Positions 57,317 through 64,000 of a stretch of DNA of 64,000 nt are shown piece by piece (the first letter of the stretch is position 1; each line of letters opens with the position of its first letter). Where the stretch lies: assembly GCF_934561735.1 (NCBI RefSeq), contig NZ_CAKTGT010000003.1, forward strand, positions 212,263-276,262, in the 5' to 3' direction. The position numbers and the translations under genes are program-made. This DNA is from an uncultured Eubacterium sp. (lineage in GTDB: Bacteria > Bacillota > Clostridia > Oscillospirales > Acutalibacteraceae). Below the pieces are notes generated by a model. That model saw only the letters and a program-made list of their open reading frames with translations. It did no database searches and was not told where the DNA came from.

Positions 57317-57351
57317 AAAAATGCTGTAAGTTTGATACTTACAGCATTTTT
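57317..57351. terminator. Terminator hairpin inside element copy 2
   Basis: AAAATGCTGTAAGT-ttgat-ACTTACAGCATTTT is a perfect 14-bp stem with flanking A/T. Its core equals that of the terminator at 20841-20874. It probably ends the 622-residue protein transcript on the minus strand. Confidence 0.8.
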
Positions 57352-57451
57352 GGCGTTTTCCGTTTTTGCTCGGGGGCGGTACCATCGTACAGCTCCCACT
57401 CGCAAGAAAACGAAATTCAGAGACTTTCTTAGCAGTCTCCGATTTATTAAA

Positions 57452-59320
57452 TTATTTTACAACTTCAACATCGGTTGCAAGAACGAACTTGTCGCTGTCC
57501 TTGGCGTAGGTAACTTTAACCTTGTCGCCCTTGTTGATGAGAAGAACATCCATACAATCGGTTACGGTGATGTAATAATACTTGCCCTTAACCTGCAAGT
57601 AGTAAACCGTGTTGCCGTCATTTACAGAAGTTTTGATGTCCTTAACTTCACCTGTAACAGTGAGTTTTTGTTCCTCCTGCGGTTGTTCGGTTGTTGAATC
57701 CGCCGAAGCATTATCACCGTCAACCACAGTGTTTGACGAGGAGTCATCAACCTTGTAATCATCGGCATTTGCGTCTTGGTCAACCTTATTCTTATCTTTG
57801 AGAGCCGAAATATAGTTTTCAACCGCCGCATTAAGTGCGTTTGAATGTGACTTTTCGTTATCAAGAAGTCCTGTACCTACGATAGTTTTGTCATCAAGGT
57901 TTACAAGCGCATAACCCTTAACCGTGTAGCCGTCACCGTAAAGCGACATAAAGTAGGTAGGTTGGTCCTCAATATCAAGAAGAATCGGGAAGGTTGCCTG
58001 ATAGCGATATTGCTGAACCATATCGACTGCCGAAGCCTGAGCCGAACTTTCCTGAGCACCGCCGTTTTTGTAATATCTGAGTTCTTTTGTACGCTGATTG
58101 CAAAGGATGAAGCCGAAGTTTGATGTGTCTGCCTCAGCAGATGTAACACCTGTGTAAACCCACACATCATCGTCCATAGCAATAACTCCGCTGCCGTCCG
58201 ATGTAACATTTACATCATTTTGGAAAATGATTGAGTTCCAAAAACCGTGTGAAAGCTTACCGTGATAGTTATATTGCTGAACAACAAGATTTTCGTTGTA
58301 AACAACATCAATCCAATTGAGAGAATCATCCGTACGGATTTGACCCATACTGTAATACTGACTTTCGCCCGTGAGAGCATCGGTAATGATTGCACCCTTT
58401 ACATCGGTACCGCCGAAAAGACCGATTGTCTTGTCAAGCACCGGAGTAATCCAATAAGGGTGTGCGTCATCATCAATCTCAAAATTAGGGGTGTCAAGAA
58501 GTGCGGTTGGATACTGAAATCTCAAATGACGGATAAGTTTTTCGTTAAAAAGTTCCGTAGGAGAATATTTGATACCGCTGCCGAATTTTTCAACACAGTT
58601 AACAACAGTTACATTTTGGCTGACAAGGTCGGTGAGCATATATGCCGGCAAACCGTCCTTTGTGTTGTTAAACCACTTGAAAACATTGGCATATTCAAGA
58701 TATGCAACTCTGACAGGATGATTTTTGTAATTGATTTGGGTTGACACATTGGAAACAACATATTGGCTCTTGTATTCCGAAAGTGAGCCGAGTTGCTGGT
58801 CGGCAAGAACCTTTGATGTTACCGCATCAAGACGGGGAACATCGGTGTAATTGATATCCTTGAAGTCCTCGGAAAAACTGCTTTCCTTAACATCGACAAG
58901 TTCGCTGTAGCTCTTTGCACGGAAAAGTGTGCAGCCCACAAGCCAGCCGACTGCCATAACAACAAGCATCAAAACAACCAACACAATCGGAAAAATCGAG
59001 CGTCTTTTGCAATATTCACGGCGTTCTACTTTTTTGTTTGCACCGCAAAGAAGATAAAACGAAGCACAGAAAATTGCAATGATTATAAACCAGAATGTGT
59101 AAAAATCTGTTGATTTGAAATTCATTGCAGGAATCATCATATAGTAAACGCCTGCACCCGCAACCAAGGTAATAAGAAGCGAAATCAAAATTTTAAGTCC
59201 TACTTTAGGCGGCTTAACCACCACTTCGACCTCGTTGCTTGAAGGCCACTTGAATTTTGACTTGAAGTCGTCAATTACTTCATCTGCGTCAAAATCCATA
59301 TTTGGGATTTTTTCACTCAT
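57452..59320 (-). CDS. Large membrane-anchored protein of unknown function, 622 residues
   Basis: No function recognised. A cytoplasmic N-terminus (about 1-45) is followed by three membrane segments (about 44-64, 74-95, 110-132). A large outer domain (about 140-500) has YSPTELFNEKLIRHLRF and DAHPYWITPVLDKTIGLFGG. An acidic Ser/Asp linker (about 515-555) leads to a small C-terminal OB-like domain (KLTVTGEVKDIKTSVNDGNT to the end). Similar long three-segment proteins occur in Clostridia without assigned roles. AAAGGAG precedes the ATG. Confidence 0.75.
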   Translation of the reverse strand: MSEKIPNMDFDADEVIDDFKSKFKWPSSNEVEVVVKPPKVGLKILISLLITLVAGAGVYYMMIPAMNFKSTDFYTFWFIIIAIFCASFYLLCGANKKVERREYCKRRSIFPIVLVVLMLVVMAVGWLVGCTLFRAKSYSELVDVKESSFSEDFKDINYTDVPRLDAVTSKVLADQQLGSLSEYKSQYVVSNVSTQINYKNHPVRVAYLEYANVFKWFNNTKDGLPAYMLTDLVSQNVTVVNCVEKFGSGIKYSPTELFNEKLIRHLRFQYPTALLDTPNFEIDDDAHPYWITPVLDKTIGLFGGTDVKGAIITDALTGESQYYSMGQIRTDDSLNWIDVVYNENLVVQQYNYHGKLSHGFWNSIIFQNDVNVTSDGSGVIAMDDDVWVYTGVTSAEADTSNFGFILCNQRTKELRYYKNGGAQESSAQASAVDMVQQYRYQATFPILLDIEDQPTYFMSLYGDGYTVKGYALVNLDDKTIVGTGLLDNEKSHSNALNAAVENYISALKDKNKVDQDANADDYKVDDSSSNTVVDGDNASADSTTEQPQEEQKLTVTGEVKDIKTSVNDGNTVYYLQVKGKYYYITVTDCMDVLLINKGDKVKVTYAKDSDKFVLATDVEVVK

Positions 59321-59349
59321 AAAAATACTCCTTTAAAAATAGTATTAAT

Positions 59350-59378
59350 ATTATACTATATATGAGTTATTTAATCAA
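59350..59378 (-). promoter_or_regulatory. Promoter of the 622-residue protein gene
   Basis: On the minus strand, TTGATT (59373-59378) and TATAAT (59350-59355) are 17 bases apart, 29 bases before the ATG. Confidence 0.75.
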
Positions 59379-59434
59379 GAAAACAATTTTTGAACGAAAT
59401 ACCGCACACGGAATATCGGGACGACATTACATAC

Positions 59435-59468
59435 AAAAAAAGCAATCACTCATACGAATGACTGCTTT
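59435..59468 (-). terminator. Terminator of pnp
   Basis: On the minus strand, AAAGCAGTCATTC pairs with GAGTGATTGCTTT (two mismatches), loop GTAT, followed by TTTT, just after the pnp stop. Confidence 0.85.
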
Positions 59469-59479
59469 GATTTATTTAA

Positions 59480-61669
59480 TTATCTTCTGTCGCCGCGGCG
59501 GTGATTATCGCGTCTTGGCTTGCGAGGAGCTTCTTCAATATCATTTTCAGGTTTCATACCCTCAAGTTCAATCAAAGCATCTCTTCTTGAAAGATTAATT
59601 CTGCCCTGGTCGTCAATCTCAATGCACTTAACAATGATTGAATCGCCTACATTAACAACATTCTCAACCTTTTCTGTTCTCTTAACATCAAGACGGGAAA
59701 TGTGAACAAGACCTTCCTTGCCCGGAGCAATTTCAACAAATGCGCCGAAGTTCATAATTCTTGTTACAACACCGTTGTAGAAAGCACCGACTTCAGGATC
59801 GGTTGCGATAAGCTTAACAACGCCTACTGCACCCTCGCACTTTTCTGCGTCAACGCCTGAAATGAATACTCTGCCGTCTTCTTCAATGTTAATCTTAACT
59901 TCGTATTCAGCCTGGATTTCCTGAATAACCTTGCCGCCCTTGCCGATTACATCGCCAATCTTGTCAGGGTCGATTTGAAGTGTGTACATCTTTGGAGCGT
60001 ACTTTGAAAGTTCCTTACGAGGCTCGCTGATAACAGGGAGCATAATTTCGTCAAGAATGTAATTTCTTGCCTTGTGTGTCTTTGCAAAAGCTTCCTTGAT
60101 GATTTCAGGAGTAAGACCGTGTACTTTAAGGTCCATCTGAATTGCTGTGATACCCTTCTTTGTACCTGCAACCTTAAAGTCCATATCGCCGTAGAAGTCC
60201 TCAAGACCCTGAATGTCAACCATTGTCATAAAGTCGCCGTAAACGCCCTCATCACCTGTAATAAGACCGCAAGAAATACCTGCAACCGGAGCTTTAATCG
60301 GAACACCTGCTGCCATAAGAGCAAGAGTTGAACCGCAGATTGAACCCTGTGATGTTGAACCGTTTGAAGAAAGAACTTCGGATACAACACGAATAGCATA
60401 CGGGAATTCATCAACAGACGGAAGAACAGGAACAAGTGCCTTTTCTGCAAGAGCACCGTGACCGATTTCTCTTCTGCCCGGGCCTCTTGACGGCTTTGTT
60501 TCACCGACTGAATATGATGGGAAGTTGTAGTGGTGGATATATCTCTTTTCGGTTTGCTCATCAAGACCGTCAAGAATTTGTGCATCATTCATAGGACCGA
60601 GTGTTGCAACTGAAAGTACCTGTGTTTGACCTCTTGTGAACATACCCGAACCGTGAACTCTTGAAAGAAGGTCAACTTCAGCATTAAGAGGACGAATTTC
60701 GTCAATGCCTCTGCCGTCAACTCTCTTGTGCTCATCCTTGAGCCAAGCACGAACAACATGCTTTTGAACAAGATACATAATCTCGTCAATCTTGCCCTCG
60801 TTGCCTTCAAAGAGTTCGTCAAACTTCTCGTGAACTGCATCATAAATAGGAAGAAGAGCCTCATCACGAACATTCTTGTCGTCTGTGTCAAGTGCTTTCT
60901 TAACATCCTCAATGCAGAAGTCCTCGATTTGAGCAAGGATTTCAGGATCAGGATCCGATGATTCGTAAGCGAACTTTGGCTTGCCGATTTCATCAACAAT
61001 TTCCTGAATAAACTTAACAATCTTCTTATTTTCTTCGTGACCTGCCATAATAGCATCAAACATTTGGTCATCGCTGATTTCGTTACCGCCTGCTTCGATC
61101 ATAGCGATAAGGTCTGCTGTTGAAGCAACTGTAAGAACAAGGTCGCTCTTTGCTCTGTCCTCAAGACCCGGGTTGATAACGATTTGACCGTCAACAAGAC
61201 CTACATTTACGCCTGAAATAGGGCCGTCCCATGGAATATCCGAAATTGCGATTGCGGCAGATACACCGATCATAGCTGTGATTTCAGGTGAGCAATCAGG
61301 GTCAACAGACATAACTGTTGCAACAACGGAACAGTCGTTTCTCAAATCCTTTGGGAACAAAGGACGGATAGGACGGTCGATGCAACGAGATGTGAGGATA
61401 GCTTTTTCGGAAGCTCTGCCCTCTCTTCTCTGGAATGAGCCCGGAATACGGCCAACCGAATACATCTTCTCTTCGTAGTCTACGCTGAGTGGGAAGAAAT
61501 CAACGCCCTCTCTCGGCTTTGCCGAAGCTGTTACATTACACAAAACCTCTGTTTCGCCATAGCGAGCAAGGATTGATGCGTTTGCAAGGCCTGCCATCTT
61601 ACCTGTTTCAAGGGTAAGTTTTCTGCCGGCAAGCTCTGTTTCCCATACTTTAAAATTCTTGAAAAACAT
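59480..61669 (-). CDS. pnp: Polyribonucleotide nucleotidyltransferase (PNPase)
   Basis: A phosphorolytic 3'-5' exoribonuclease. It has 729 residues. Two RNase PH-like domains (about 10-230 and 320-550) flank a helical domain; GSSTSQGSICGSTLALMAAG-type and DFYGDMDFKVAGT stretches lie in the second, catalytic one. A KH domain (IGDVIGKGGKVIQEI, about 570) and an S1 domain (GAFYNGVVTRIMNFGAFVEI, about 630) follow. The tail is basic (RKPRRDNHRRGDRR). It follows rpsO in the usual order; a long hairpin lies in its leader. GAGAGGT precedes the ATG. Confidence 0.97.
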   Translation of the reverse strand: MFFKNFKVWETELAGRKLTLETGKMAGLANASILARYGETEVLCNVTASAKPREGVDFFPLSVDYEEKMYSVGRIPGSFQRREGRASEKAILTSRCIDRPIRPLFPKDLRNDCSVVATVMSVDPDCSPEITAMIGVSAAIAISDIPWDGPISGVNVGLVDGQIVINPGLEDRAKSDLVLTVASTADLIAMIEAGGNEISDDQMFDAIMAGHEENKKIVKFIQEIVDEIGKPKFAYESSDPDPEILAQIEDFCIEDVKKALDTDDKNVRDEALLPIYDAVHEKFDELFEGNEGKIDEIMYLVQKHVVRAWLKDEHKRVDGRGIDEIRPLNAEVDLLSRVHGSGMFTRGQTQVLSVATLGPMNDAQILDGLDEQTEKRYIHHYNFPSYSVGETKPSRGPGRREIGHGALAEKALVPVLPSVDEFPYAIRVVSEVLSSNGSTSQGSICGSTLALMAAGVPIKAPVAGISCGLITGDEGVYGDFMTMVDIQGLEDFYGDMDFKVAGTKKGITAIQMDLKVHGLTPEIIKEAFAKTHKARNYILDEIMLPVISEPRKELSKYAPKMYTLQIDPDKIGDVIGKGGKVIQEIQAEYEVKINIEEDGRVFISGVDAEKCEGAVGVVKLIATDPEVGAFYNGVVTRIMNFGAFVEIAPGKEGLVHISRLDVKRTEKVENVVNVGDSIIVKCIEIDDQGRINLSRRDALIELEGMKPENDIEEAPRKPRRDNHRRGDRR

Positions 61670-61708
61670 ACTTTTACCTCTCTAAATTAATATTTTTATT
61701 ATATATCA

Positions 61709-61791
61709 AAAGGAGGGCAATAGTAATAAACTCAAGGCATAAATCTGTGCAATTACGCCCTCAATTTACTACTATTGTTTGCTCCTCCTTT
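61709..61791 (-). promoter_or_regulatory. Long imperfect hairpin in the pnp leader
   Basis: AAAGGAGG (61709-61716) pairs with CCTCCTTT (61784-61791), and CAATAGTAATAAA with TTTACTACTATTG, giving about 25 mostly continuous pairs and a further closing segment. It sits 40 bases before the pnp ATG. In E. coli an RNase III-cut hairpin in the pnp leader mediates self-control by PNPase; a similar role here is an inference from position and shape. Confidence 0.7.
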
Positions 61792-61805
61792 GGAATCAAA
61801 AACAA

Positions 61806-61839
61806 ACAGGCAAGCGATGCCAAACAGGTATCACTTGCC
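61806..61839 (-). terminator. Terminator of rpsO
   Basis: On the minus strand, GGCAAGTGAT pairs with ATCGCTTGCC (one G-U pair), followed by TGTTTGTTTTTG, ten bases after the rpsO stop. It may be partial, as pnp lies downstream. Confidence 0.75.
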
Positions 61840-61848
61840 AACGGATTA

Positions 61849-62145
61849 TCAGTCCTCGTTTTCAGCCATGTTACGCTCAAGAGTGTTACGGATGCCGAGC
61901 TTTGCGATAAGTGCACGGTATTCGTTAACATCCTTCTTGTAGATGTAAGCAAGAAGGTTTCTTCTGTGACCTACCATCTTGAGAAGGCCTCTGCGTGAGT
62001 GATGGTCCTTCTTGTGAACCTTGAGGTGCTCTGTGAGTTCGTTGATTCTCTTTGTGAGAACAGCAACCTGAACCTGTGCAGAACCTGTGTCACCCTCGTG
62101 AGTAGCGTATTCAGCCATAATAGCTTGCTTTTCTGCCTGTGTCAT
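61849..62145 (-). CDS. rpsO: 30S ribosomal protein S15
   Basis: S15 binds the 16S central domain early in assembly. I start at the ATG at 62145, with AAGGTGAT upstream; the GTG at 62157 lies within that site. It has 98 residues, about nine more than the 89 usual, owing to a C-terminal extension ([11 protein letters not shown]). [25 protein letters not shown] and the basic central region are all present. It precedes pnp, the standard pair. Confidence 0.97.
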   Translation of the reverse strand: MTQAEKQAIMAEYATHEGDTGSAQVQVAVLTKRINELTEHLKVHKKDHHSRRGLLKMVGHRRNLLAYIYKKDVNEYRALIAKLGIRNTLERNMAENED

Positions 62146-62149
62146 AATT

Positions 62150-62253
62150 AAAATCACCTTTCATAATAATATTTGCATTGCGAAAAACACAGTAGTGGGC
62201 TCGGTGTATGTCGTATCCGACTTGCCCCCAGAACCGAGTCATCCGCATTAAGC
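62150..62253 (-). promoter_or_regulatory. Structured rpsO leader (S15-type)
   Basis: From a start near 62253, the leader holds an outer helix CTCGGT / ACCGAG (62235-62240 with 62196-62201) and an inner hairpin GTCG-GATA-CGAC. S15 controls its own mRNA in several bacteria through unrelated leader folds; this one is a candidate, with no experimental support in the sequence. Confidence 0.6.
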
Positions 62254-62259
62254 AAAAAG

Positions 62260-62288
62260 ATTATATCACACAAAATCGAATTTGTAAA
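62260..62288 (-). promoter_or_regulatory. Promoter of rpsO
   Basis: On the minus strand, TTTACA (62283-62288) and TATAAT (62260-62265) have a 17-base spacer. Confidence 0.8.
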
Positions 62289-62362
62289 GAATTATTTTGT
62301 TTAATATAAACCAAACAGCACTTCAAACTCCGTCTTAACACATTTTATCAAACAAAGAAGAT

Positions 62363-62950
62363 TTAATCTTGATGTTCATCATAGTAATTTTCCGCATCAT
62401 AATAATCATAGAAATCATCATAATGGTCATAATAAAAATCTTCTTCATTTCTGTAACTTTTAGCATCATACGGGTCAGAATCGGTTGTTTTATGATTTTT
62501 CGTAGTATAGTAGTACCTTTCAGCAGACCTTGTTGTTGTTACAATCGACCTTGTTGTGGTTTCTTGTGTCTTCTCATATTTTTCATATGCCTTTTCTATT
62601 TCACCGATTCTTTTATCAACAAACGCTTTCTGTTCCTGAGTAAGATATTCAAAATTCACATATTTCACATAATCATACGCATCGGCGTATTCACCTTTAA
62701 CTAAACACTCATGCCCTTTAATCACCTCTTCCCATTCAAATGTATCGTTGAACGAATACGAACATTTATAAAAATATTCCAAGGCTGTATCATAATCTTC
62801 ACCCATAACACACGAAACTGCATAATTATAATTGTTTAATTCTTCTTTGTAAGCATTATACTTATTAACCGCTATAATTATTGCCACAATAACCAAAATA
62901 ACCGCTGCTGCCCAAATACAGTTTTTCTTTGTAAATATCTTTTTACTCAT
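62363..62950 (-). CDS. Membrane-anchored protein with a Tyr/Asp-rich C-terminal tail
   Basis: A 195-residue protein of unknown role. One membrane segment (about 11-27) is followed by a helical repeat-like region (about 35-125) that resembles tetratricopeptide-type helices (YDTALEYFYKCSYSF, YADAYDYVKYVNF). A Thr/Arg linker (about 130-150) leads to a tail of about 35 residues dominated by Tyr, Asp and Glu. AAAGGAG precedes the ATG. Confidence 0.68.
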   Translation of the reverse strand: MSKKIFTKKNCIWAAAVILVIVAIIIAVNKYNAYKEELNNYNYAVSCVMGEDYDTALEYFYKCSYSFNDTFEWEEVIKGHECLVKGEYADAYDYVKYVNFEYLTQEQKAFVDKRIGEIEKAYEKYEKTQETTTRSIVTTTRSAERYYYTTKNHKTTDSDPYDAKSYRNEEDFYYDHYDDFYDYYDAENYYDEHQD

Positions 62951-63180
62951 TTGTTACTCCTTTCGTCTTCGCCTTTATAGTAGCAACCGAAATTGTTTAT
63001 GTCAACAAAAAGATACGAATAAGCCGCATTTCGAATTAATAAGTCCAAAATATTGTACTTTTGTGTAGTTCAACATTGCATTCGATTTGCTCTGATGTTT
63101 TTATACACAGTATTGCTCCTGCTATACATTCATAAATTTTACATTTAAACACCCTTTCCTTTTATAAAATTATAAGTTTA
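62951..63180. other. Spacer without recognised features
   Basis: A 230-base AT-rich gap. I see no convincing gene, strong hairpin or promoter pair in it. Confidence 0.4.
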
Positions 63181-63627
63181 TTAACTTTGTGAATCATCAT
63201 TAAATTTAAGCGGAATTCCCTTGTTTATGTAGACATTTGGGAAATAAAATGTAATTAAAATTTGATTATCTTTTGATAAATCAATATCTATTTCAATAGA
63301 TGATTGCAGTATTTTAATTAAATCACTCAGTTCGTTTTTATTCATTGCAAGAGCCGGAATCTCAATTTCACATCTTGCAGTCTTATCGAATTCAAAGAAA
63401 AAGTCTTTGCCCTCAAGTTGCGTTTTATAATCAATTAAAACTTCACCCGAATTGTTTTTTGCAATTTCTCTTAATTTTTCGCAAATCAAGACATATTTTT
63501 TGAACTCCTGTTTATTAATTTCCCATTTGCAAAGTTTTTCATATTCCATTTGAAATTTAAGTCGCTTTACAAATCCTTCCAGTAATTCCTTTTCAAACGG
63601 AATTTCATTTTCGTTTTTTGTTTTCAA
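63181..63627 (-). CDS. Uncharacterised soluble protein, 148 residues
   Basis: No family recognised. It starts at a TTG (63627) with AAAGGA nine bases before it. The protein is charged and helical in its first half (EKELLEGFVKRLKFQMEYEKLCKWEINKQEF), then beta-rich, with no membrane segment. Its AT-rich composition resembles that of 27453-29023 more than its housekeeping neighbours. It is alone between a membrane protein gene and mini-RNase III. Confidence 0.6.
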   Translation of the reverse strand: MKTKNENEIPFEKELLEGFVKRLKFQMEYEKLCKWEINKQEFKKYVLICEKLREIAKNNSGEVLIDYKTQLEGKDFFFEFDKTARCEIEIPALAMNKNELSDLIKILQSSIEIDIDLSKDNQILITFYFPNVYINKGIPLKFNDDSQS

Positions 63628-63784
63628 AACAACACATCCTTTTTGTATTTATATTATCAAGCTTTTCAGCCTACATATATATATCACAATAAAAACGCAA
63701 AAATGTGGTTGTGCAAATTTCACAAACTTTTTATTGCGAATATGTGTGTTTTACACAAAATTCAAGCTATGTTTCATATTAAAT

Positions 63785-63826
63785 AAAAAATAACCGCCCT
63801 GTATTGTGAAAATACAAGAACGGTTA
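63785..63826 (-). terminator. Terminator of the mini-ribonuclease III gene
   Basis: On the minus strand, TAACCG...CTTGTATT pairs with AATACA...CGGTTA, followed by TTTTTTATTT. Confidence 0.85.
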
Positions 63827-63844
63827 ACCTTATTAAATTACTTT

Positions 63845-64000
63845 TTATTCGGTTATAATTCCAAACAGTTCTTTAATTCTGTCGTCCTGCTCGGTAAGGT
63901 ACAAATATCCGAAAAGTGCCTCTACACCTGTTGCGATGTGGTACTCTCCCTGGCTTGCGGATTTTGGATTATGCCCCACCTTGGCATTTCTGCCACGCTT
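63845..64000 (-). CDS. mrnC: Mini-ribonuclease III, C-terminal part (cut by window edge)
   Basis: The last 51 residues are visible. They read KRGRNAKVGHNPKSASQGEYH, then ATGVEALFGYLYL, ending ELFGIITE. This matches the C-terminal half of MrnC, a dimeric RNase III-like enzyme without a dsRNA-binding domain that matures 23S rRNA in Firmicutes. The Glu in GVEALFGYLYL is in the conserved catalytic position. The 5' part lies beyond 64000. Confidence 0.9.
   Translation of the reverse strand, partial: KRGRNAKVGHNPKSASQGEYHIATGVEALFGYLYLTEQDDRIKELFGIITE

Larger units (their letters stand above)
57208..57438. repeat. Dispersed non-coding element with terminal inverted repeats, copy 2
   Basis: The left end AGACTGCCGATAAAG-CC-CCTGAA pairs imperfectly with the inverted right end AGACTGCTAAGAAAG-TC-TCTGAA. 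Both ends and the core after the hairpin match copy 1 (38441-38770), including TCGCAAGAAAAC near the right end. The middle differs: a nested block (57261-57316) related to the multi-hairpin repeat at 23555, and another terminator hairpin. It holds no gene and fills most of the gap between the convergently-ended XRE start region and the 622-residue protein gene. Confidence 0.75.

Noticed and set aside
57188..57385. 65-codon minus-strand frame
   Set aside because: It lies inside the inverted-repeat element and spans a terminator hairpin.

Overview
The window looks like the chromosome of a low-to-mid GC Gram-positive of the class Clostridia, most like the Ruminococcus/Oscillospirales group. The reasons are the Firmicutes-type ribosomal proteins (long S12, 49-aa L33), a full Spo0A, dimeric-type glycyl-tRNA synthetase, an FprA flavo-diiron oxygen reductase, Thr-rich lipoproteins and ribitol-type teichoic acid genes. 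No species can be named from sequence alone. No rRNA, CRISPR array, prophage or complete insertion sequence was seen.

Layout. 1-576 is the start of recD2 (minus, cut by the window edge). 0.7-12.8 kb, minus, is rpoB-rpoC-rpsL-rpsG-fusA-tuf. 13.2-20.8 kb, plus, holds an orphan peptide-binding lipoprotein, a VanZ-like protein, nagB, a Thr-rich lipoprotein, metG, a short CDF transporter and a membrane-anchored phosphoesterase. 20.9-26.1 kb, minus, holds a secreted FIVAR-type protein with a coupled 44-residue peptide gene, an FprA flavoprotein and an iron-type alcohol dehydrogenase. Around 26.3-26.6 kb is tRNA-Pro(TGG), preceded by a duplicated 5' half and a GC-rich insert. 26.8-29 kb holds a Nudix hydrolase and three AT-rich unknown genes, followed by spo0A. 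30.4-38.4 kb, plus, holds a GDPD phosphodiesterase, an esterase and a teichoic-acid operon (two CDP-glycerol/ribitol polymerase-type transferases, tarI, tarJ). 38.9-47.6 kb holds a large membrane protein and an acyltransferase transcribed divergently, a two-component system, a MATE pump and an SPFH/NfeD pair. 47.8-51.4 kb, minus, is rpmG-secE-nusG-rplK-rplA-rplJ-rplL. 51.7-55.9 kb, plus, has two FAD oxidoreductases and glyS. 56-62.1 kb, minus, has an XRE regulator, a large membrane protein and rpsO-pnp. The right end has two unknown genes and the 3' end of a mini-ribonuclease III gene.

The two minus-strand ribosomal/RNA polymerase blocks together make up the classic rpmG-to-tuf cluster. They keep its order and direction but are separated by about 35 kb of unrelated genes. 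Each half has its own promoter and rplL has its own terminator, so L7/L12 and RNA polymerase beta are no longer co-transcribed. Control signals are readable at several loci: an L10 leader with an attenuator, an S15-type leader on rpsO, a long hairpin in the pnp leader, and many promoters with a 17-nt spacer.

The non-coding fraction holds dispersed elements. There are two copies of a 231-330 nt element with imperfect ~23-nt terminal inverted repeats (38441-38770 and 57208-57438), a 158-nt multi-hairpin repeat (23555-23712), short GTAGGGG hairpins, and the tRNA-Pro half-duplication. The points that most deserve follow-up are the 44-residue peptide gene coupled to the secreted protein, the split RNA polymerase/ribosomal cluster, the tRNA-Pro half copy, and the terminal-inverted-repeat element.
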